From Trichosphaerium sp. ATCC 40318 (taxonomy: Eukaryota > Discosea > Flabellinia > Trichosidae), in the NCBI GenBank assembly GCA_038496445.1, contig JALMLS010000209.1:1-43116 (forward strand): a DNA stretch of 43,116 nt. Reading direction: 5' to 3'. The notes beneath the pieces are model-generated. The model searched no databases and was not told the origin of the DNA. It worked only from the letters and a program-made list of their open reading frames with translations. The translations under genes were made by a program, and so were the position numbers. Shown here in pieces: positions 37,695 to 43,116 of the stretch (positions are counted from its first letter, which is position 1; every line of letters begins with the position of its first letter).

Positions 37695-40600
37695 TTACTT
37701 TAATTGCTGGTTTAGTCTAGTGTTAATTTCAAAAAGTTTTGTGTAAACTTGTTGTAATCTTTTGTTTTCTTCCAATAGCTTGTCATATGCAGTTGGTTGT
37801 ATTTGGCGCTCATTCAAATAGCTAGAGGCCCATAATTGTCTTTGCACAAAAGTAAGTAAGGAAAGTGATTGATGCACACTTATTTTGTACCGCTTAGAGG
37901 TAAAGTTGTCACAATCATCAGAATCAGACAAGTCATCAGAACCAAATTCACCAATACCCTCTGATGTTGCAGATGATTGCTTGTTGGTTTTCTCAGACGG
38001 TTTCTTCGCTCTTTTCTTCTCTTGGTTTGGTTTTCGCACAACTGTGATGATGTAACGAGCAACAGTCTGTACATCTAAAATCACAACTTAGTCAACAAGT
38101 ACATCAATTGTAATCACTACCTTGAGCTACAACCAGTTCATCATATACTGCTGTGTCTATTTTATTTTGGTTTAACACCTGTCCGTTCTTGTTTACCAAT
38201 ACATAGTGGCTTTGATATCCAGCTTTAATTGGCTTACCAACAAGATTGGAGTCATCTTGAGGGTTTTCTGTAACCTATCAATGCTTTGTAAATAAACAAA
38301 TTAATAGTGCGATTGGTTGCAGTTGTGTACAGGATATACATTTCCAGGTGTAACCAAACTAAGCACAAGTGTCTTTTTATTTGTACCAGATGTATCGTAT
38401 GAACAGGCATACCTAATGCTGTGCTATTTCAAAAAAAGCAAGTAAGATGGTGACTTTTTAAAAAGCACATACTGTAAAGTAGATTCCTTGTCCATAGTAT
38501 CCAGCATCCAACGAACTTATCACTCCAAATCCAGCTTTTACAATACTCCAAGCGGCTTCACGAGTTGTTCCGTGAACCATTAATACAACTGGTAGCTGAT
38601 TATTGGGTCAACAATGCACATGTATAAAATGTACCTGATCAGAAACGTCATGGATACAAGCACTGGAGTTCTGTATGAGATTTACAGCATGTTTGGCAAC
38701 TCTATTTTTGTGATTATTGTGCTTGTGATCTTTTTTGTTCCATGTGTCTGGTAGGTCTCTAATTAAAACAGCTCAGTTATGAATGCACTTGTAGTAATAA
38801 TTACAAACATACTGGTGTCTTTGCTTCAGCATGGTATTGTATGTGCCAAAGTTTTGAGTCAACACATCATTGCAAACAAGATGAGCTTCTACAATATCAT
38901 ATTTATCATAGCCGTGCATTGTTGACATTTGTTCGCGAAGAAACTCTAGTTCTCTCTTGGCTACAATATCATTTTTATTTGAATCAAGAAGATTCAGTGT
39001 TCTATAGTGCGTTGCTTTTTCAATTGTACCCCTTTTTTGTTTGACAAAAACAATTAAACATGAGTTAATACGAGTGTAACTACTCACTTGTTGTTGGATC
39101 TATCCCAGGTGTGGGCGTAATGTAATCTTGGATTTAAGTCCCATGATGTCTCACTTTTTAATCCTAAAAGTGTTATTGTCAGCTATTGAAATAACAGTGT
39201 TTTTTTACCTGTTGTGGAATGTTTACCTCCATGATTTGGTGAGAAGGTATTAGTGAGTATGTGATTGCAAGCATTGCATTCACATTTTTTGAAACTACCA
39301 ATTTGCTTTGAGAGCTTCTACTCAAACTGTTAGCAAAAATAAATACAAAACAAATACGTGGGTTTGATTATGTTGAGTAGCACAATAACTGCACAAATAC
39401 AATCCATATTGAGAACAATCATAGCAAGCAAACGCTGTATAATGTTAATAAAAGAAATACCACTAAACACATACTATCTTGCTTGGGTACTTTTTGAAGA
39501 GAATTTGTACACCATCCTTCTTTTACACACATTTCAACAATAGACCCAGTTTGTGTAGTACTACTCCACATATCATCTGGTAAGTCGGATAGAATTCCTT
39601 CCATCAGCTCTCCTTGCTGTAACCAAAAGCTCTGATATAAAAAAAAACAAGTTAATGTATGCTTGTATTTTGTGTGTTTTGTACCGAAGACTGTACAAAC
39701 ATGGGATTGTATGTACAAATCAAATGGCAAATGCCTTTTTGCATTGCAACTTTAAAATATGAACGTGTTGGCTTTGTGTGATTAGTGCTTAATTGTTTGG
39801 TAAAAGGGACATACCAAGTATTGTAACCATTTTGCAAGATTGAGTCGCCAGTGTGGTGTCTCTTTCATGTGTGCGCATAATAACCATAGTTCACGACTGC
39901 ATCGGTCATTTGGAAACAGTGGCAAAAGAGTTTCAAACACATTAATGAATGCAGGATCATCATCAACCACCTCTTTTAGTATCTTAATTAAACCCTTTTT
40001 CCATTTTACAGTTATTAATGATATGTCTGTAGTTTGTTTCAATAAAGTCTGCAAAACTGGGTTGTGTCCAAATAATGCTAATATGAATTAAGTGACTTCA
40101 AATCAAGTATATATACCTGCATCAATTAAAGCAGTACATCCATTGTTTTCTTTGGCTTCAATGTTGGCTCCTGATTCAAGTAATACTTTTATCACATTAT
40201 CATGTCCATTAATGGCTAACAATTAAAGTGTATGTGAGTAACAGATGTTGTTATGGTTAAGCATTATCATACCTGCAACAATTAAAGCAGTACGTCCATT
40301 ATCTTGTTTGGCTTCAATGTTGGCTCCTGATTCAAGTAATACTTTTATCACATTATCATGTCCATTAATGGCTAACAATTAAAGTTAATGTAACAGATGT
40401 TGTTATGGTTAAGGGGGGACGCTGAGAATGGAATGACCTTAGCCCCACAGGCATCTTCGGGCTTGTAAACCCATCTAAAATCGCGTAAAACGCTGAAAAA
40501 ATAGGATAGCGAACTGCGTAGATTGATTACTTGAGTTCAAAGCCGAAATTTCATTTTTTTTCTCAACTTTTTGACCTTAATTACACAGATTGAAACAACT

Positions 40601-41613
40601 TTTAAGCTATTCTTCCACTATTGCACCACTTGGAGACGCATTTTAGGTGGTGTAGAGCAAATTCGTTATTTTTTTTTGCTTTCAAATTGAGACTTCTTAT
40701 TTGAAAGTGTACCCATAGCATGTACTACGTGTGTAGATGCTATGGGTAACATAGTTTTGAACAAATGTGCTTTTAAACAGAAAGATTGAAAAATGCAGTC
40801 GTTTTTTGAAAAAAAAAACTTTTGCAACAAAAAAACATCACAAAAAGGCACACGCTAAAAGTTGGGTTTTTCAAAAGCCCTCATGTCAAAGATATAGGCC
40901 CAAAATTTGAGCCGATTTGAACAATTTCTGCACATCTCAGCGTGCCCCCTTAAGCATTATCATACCTGCAACAATTAAAGCAGTACGTCCATTATCTTCT
41001 TTGGCTTCAATGTTGGCTCCTGATTCAAGTAATACTTTTATCACATTATCATGTCCATTAATGGCTAACAATTAAAGTTAATGTAACAGATGTTGTTATG
41101 GTTAAGCATTATCATACCTGCAACAATTAAAGCAGTACGTCCATTATCTTGTTTGGCTTCAATGTTGGCTCCTGATTCAAGTAATACTTTTATCACATTA
41201 TCATGTCCATTAATGGCTAACAATTAAAGTGTATGTGAGTAACAGATGTTGTTATGGTTAAGCATTATCATACCTGCAACAATTAAAGCAGTACGTCCAT
41301 TATCTTTTTTGGCTTCAATGTTGGCTCCTGATTCAAGTAATACTTTTATCACATTATCATGTCCATTAATGGCTAACAATTAAAGTTAATGAGTAACAGA
41401 TGTTGTTACAGTTAAGCATTATCATACCTGCATCAATTAAAGCAGTACATCCATCATTTTCTTTGGCTTCAATGTTGGCTCCTGATTCAAGTAATACTTT
41501 TATCACATTATCATGTCCTTTAATGGCTAACAATTAAAGTGTATGTGAGTAACAGATGTTGTTATGGTTAAGCATTATCATACCTGCAACAATTAAAGCA
41601 GTACGGCCATTTA
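37695..41613 (-). CDS. Ankyrin-repeat PARP-type ADP-ribosyltransferase gene 2, open but 5'-truncated
   Basis: Exons on the minus strand: partial ankyrin 41584-41613; ankyrin exons 41428-41526, 41274-41372, 41118-41216, 40966-41064, 40273-40371, 40117-40215 (99 nt each, phase 1); 39815-40077; 39475-39631; about 39209-39316; 39088-39163; 38813-39031; 38635-38758; 38473-38595; 38331-38423; 38121-38274; 37695-38074. The exon at 38635-38758 is 124 nt, keeping frame (the plus copy has 118). The PARP triad H-Y-E (MVHGTT, GQGIYFT, VYDELVV) is present; such enzymes transfer ADP-ribose from NAD+ to proteins, and ankyrin repeats usually bind partners, as in tankyrase. The tail is acidic linker plus coiled coil (YDKLLEENKRLQQVYTKLF). 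The first ankyrin exon is cut at about 41,613 and no start is visible, so it may be dead or use an unseen 5' end. Confidence 0.85.
40117..41613 (-). repeat. Tandem array of near-identical ankyrin exon-intron units
   Basis: Six complete and one partial unit of about 154 bp, each a 99-nt exon (AINGHDNVIKVLLESGANIE, AKxxNGRTALIVAG) and a 53-57-nt intron. Even the introns are almost alike. Differences sit mostly in the AKENNG/AKQDNG/AKEDNG stretch and in intron length. One intron has a TTAA-element insertion. Such identity means very recent tandem growth or conversion. Confidence 0.92.
40413..40949. mobile_element. TTAA-flanked MITE inside an ankyrin intron
   Basis: 537 bp between TTAA at 40,409-40,412 and 40,950-40,953. 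Neighbouring introns of the array carry the empty site GGTTAAGCATTATC, so the insertion and its TTAA duplication are exact. Ends: GGGGGGACGCTGAGAATG and, reverse-complemented from the right, GGGGGCACGCTGAGATG. No transposase inside. A hairpin TACCCATAGCA/TGCTATGGGTA spans 40,710-40,748. Ends resemble the element at 5,337-6,452. Confidence 0.92.
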
Positions 41614-41682
41614 TTCTGCTTCAAACGAAACCTTACCAATATTGTGCGACAATATGTATCTGATCCGGGGGAGCCGGGAGCT
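41614..41682. other. Junction between truncated gene 2 and gene 3
   Basis: 69 bp of unique sequence between the broken ankyrin exon of the minus-strand gene and the conserved flank of the plus-strand gene. It contains CCGGGGGAGCCGGGAG, GC-rich for this window. It marks the recombination junction. Confidence 0.6.
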
Positions 41683-41791
41683 ATGTTGAACGCAAACAAT
41701 GTACACCGAGCCGGAACACAAATAATTCGATGAACCGTCGGCAAAACTTAAATCCTTTTTACCATACAATCAACACTGGTGACAACGCTTC
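41683..41791 (+). promoter_or_regulatory. Conserved 109-bp 5' flank of ankyrin gene 3
   Basis: Same length as 31,597-31,705 and about 93 percent the same with no gap, ending CAACGCTTC before ATG. The coding exons that follow are clearly more diverged between the two genes. Confidence 0.6.
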
Positions 41792-43116
41792 ATGGCAGAG
41801 CAGCTGGCGATTGAATGTACGCCGCTAACATTATATTATTAACACTTGGGTTATTAAATATTTCGTCACAGCCGAATTGGTAGAGCTTCAATTAGTTTTC
41901 AGTAACATTACAACAGGTACGTAGCCTATTCCGAGTTAATATCCTTGTTTAATGTTTTACTAGCTGATGAACTAAGGAACAGTATCCGTAATCAAGCGAT
42001 AGCCAATGATATTCTGCTCTATTCAGGTTCGGTGCCTAAATCTTGCTTGTAACCAATAAATATAGTGCTTTGTGGCCTGGCTAGTACTGTGATAATGTGC
42101 ATTTACCAGGAGGTAAACATTGAAGCTTCGTTGTACGACGGACGCACAGTTTTACATGTTGCAGGTACCTCGGATTTGCGCATCACCAAACGCACTGACT
42201 TGAACTATAAAGCCACAACGGGACACTTCAATATAGCTCAAATATTAATCAACTCAGGCGCAAGCATTGAAGCCAGAGATAAAGACGCGTGCACACCTTT
42301 ACATCTTGCGGGTATGTTAGATTAAATAATGACTCCAATTTACGGTTCTTAGCGAATGAAGGACATATTGAAGTAGTTCAAATATTGCTCAATTCAACAG
42401 CGGATTTTGAAGCGACGGATAACAAGGACGGACACCTCTTGTTTGCGCAGGTAATTGTAATCTTGTAACTACTAAACTAATTCGCACTTCGTATCTTAGC
42501 CAATAAAGGACACAAAAAAGTTTCTGAGATGTTATGCCAGGCGATGATAAGTACTAAAAAAGTAGGAAAGGATGGACGTACTACTTTACACAATGCAGGT
42601 TAACCTAAGTTATACAGGGTGTTAAGTGGATTAACTTGATTCCAAGCTCGTAGCGGACAAATTACAATTGTGGAAATGCTACTCAACGCAGGTGTAGATG
42701 TAGATGCTACAGAAAATAATGGATTCACACCCCTACATGATGCAGGTATATTAGTTTACTAATAATAATTATAAAACGTACGCTGACATCCTATACCAGC
42801 GTTTCATGGACACGACAACATTGTACAATTGTTACTGAAAGCAAACGCAAACATACAAGCGTCGAATATCTATGGACACAAACCGATTCATTGCGCAGGT
42901 ATTGTCGTCTTTCAAGTTTTGAGTTTAAGTCTTAAATTAGCTCAAAATGGGCACAGTGAAGTTGTTGAAACATTAATCAAATCAAGTGCGAACATTCACG
43001 CTACAGATAAAGATGAAAACACAGCTTTACATACAGCAGGTATCCTAAACTTCTACATAATGTACTAGTGACTTTAATTCACAAAATTCGGTAGCCATCG
43101 AGGGATACAGTGAAGT
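41792..43116 (+). CDS. Ankyrin-repeat gene 3, 5' part, runs off the window
   Basis: Exons: 41792-41816 (ATG, MAEQLAIE), 41872-41916, 41964-42026, then ankyrin exons 42066-42164, 42213-42311, 42353-42450, 42500-42598, 42647-42745, 42800-42898, 42941-43039 and 43095 onward. Introns are 39-55 nt, all phase 1 (G/CN). Exons 2 and 3 have the same lengths (45 and 63 nt) as in gene 1, and the N-terminus aligns (SELVELQLVFSNITT, DILLYS), so this is a paralog and probably also ends in a PARP domain outside the window. Ankyrin exons fit the consensus (GHFNIAQILINSGASIEA; GHDNIVQLLLKANANIQA). Exon 42353-42450 is 98 nt, not 99, with the loss near AACAAGGACGGACACC, which would break the frame. Repeats differ more from each other than in gene 2. 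Confidence 0.88.

Larger units (their letters stand above)
36325..40325. repeat. Large inverted repeat, right arm
   Basis: Reverse complement of 32,050-36,035. It is slightly longer because the left arm has lost a few bases, including 6 nt in the exon before the PARP catalytic exons and 1 nt in the last exon. Beyond about 40,325 this side continues into the ankyrin exon array while the left side has the gene's 5' end. Confidence 0.95.

Noticed and set aside
40117-41613. CRISPR-like regular repeat array
   Set aside because: The units are ankyrin exons with GT...AG introns in a eukaryotic gene, not short direct repeats with unique spacers.
1-43116. Bacterial, viral-genome or Polinton/Maverick origin of the window
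   Set aside because: Spliced genes throughout, no capsid, polymerase B or operon-like layout, and all mobile elements are ordinary eukaryotic types.

Overview
The window is eukaryotic, and most likely from an invertebrate metazoan with a compact-intron genome. A demosponge is my best guess, by inference only. The base composition is AT-rich. Genes are split by very short GT...AG introns of about 39-57 nt. There is a young Ty3/gypsy retrotransposon with decayed relatives, several MITE-like elements, and a cluster of ankyrin-repeat plus ADP-ribosyltransferase (PARP-type) genes built one ankyrin repeat per exon. I see no bacterial signals, rRNA, tRNA or CRISPR array.

Layout. 1-770: the 3' end of a probable non-LTR retrotransposon. 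770-2,600: decayed gag-like coding sequence and repeat pieces. 2,627-19,180 ('unit A') and 23,781-31,270 ('unit B') are two direct copies of one long, already decayed segment. Each copy starts in the RNase H-integrase part of an old Ty3-type pol, then carries PARP-like gene remnants, long stretches without clear genes and a minus-strand transposase-like remnant. Unit A is interrupted at 3,647-10,460 by a young Ty3/gypsy element with identical 183-bp LTRs and a 5-bp target duplication; unit B supplies the empty site. That element is itself split by a 1,116-bp TTAA-flanked insertion inside pol. Unit A also holds a poly(A)-ended insertion flanked by a 244-bp duplication, and unit B holds a 261-bp MITE with 57-bp perfect terminal inverted repeats. 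Between the units (19,180-23,780) are an Arg/Asn-rich ORF, an unclassified region with a palindromic AT motif, and the RT half of the old pol.

31,597-43,116 is the gene-rich end. An ankyrin-PARP gene (31,706-34,665, plus strand) lies in the left arm of a roughly 4-kb-per-arm inverted repeat (32,050-36,035 and 36,325-40,325, spacer 289 bp). The right arm carries the same gene on the minus strand (41,613-37,695). The minus copy keeps an open frame through the PARP domain and has an expanded ankyrin array. The plus copy has frameshifts and a premature stop. The spacer holds a third version of the last exon with a different coiled-coil tail. A third family member starts at 41,792 on the plus strand and runs off the window as a chain of ankyrin exons. 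Its 109-bp upstream flank is almost the same as that of the first gene.

Together the window shows a multigene ankyrin-PARP family spreading by segmental and inverted duplication in a transposon-rich setting. The clearest molecular mechanism is in the young retrotransposon: the gag stop codon is preceded by an AAAAAAC slippery heptamer and followed, after 8 nt, by a predicted H-type pseudoknot, which together make a complete -1 frameshift signal for Gag-Pol.
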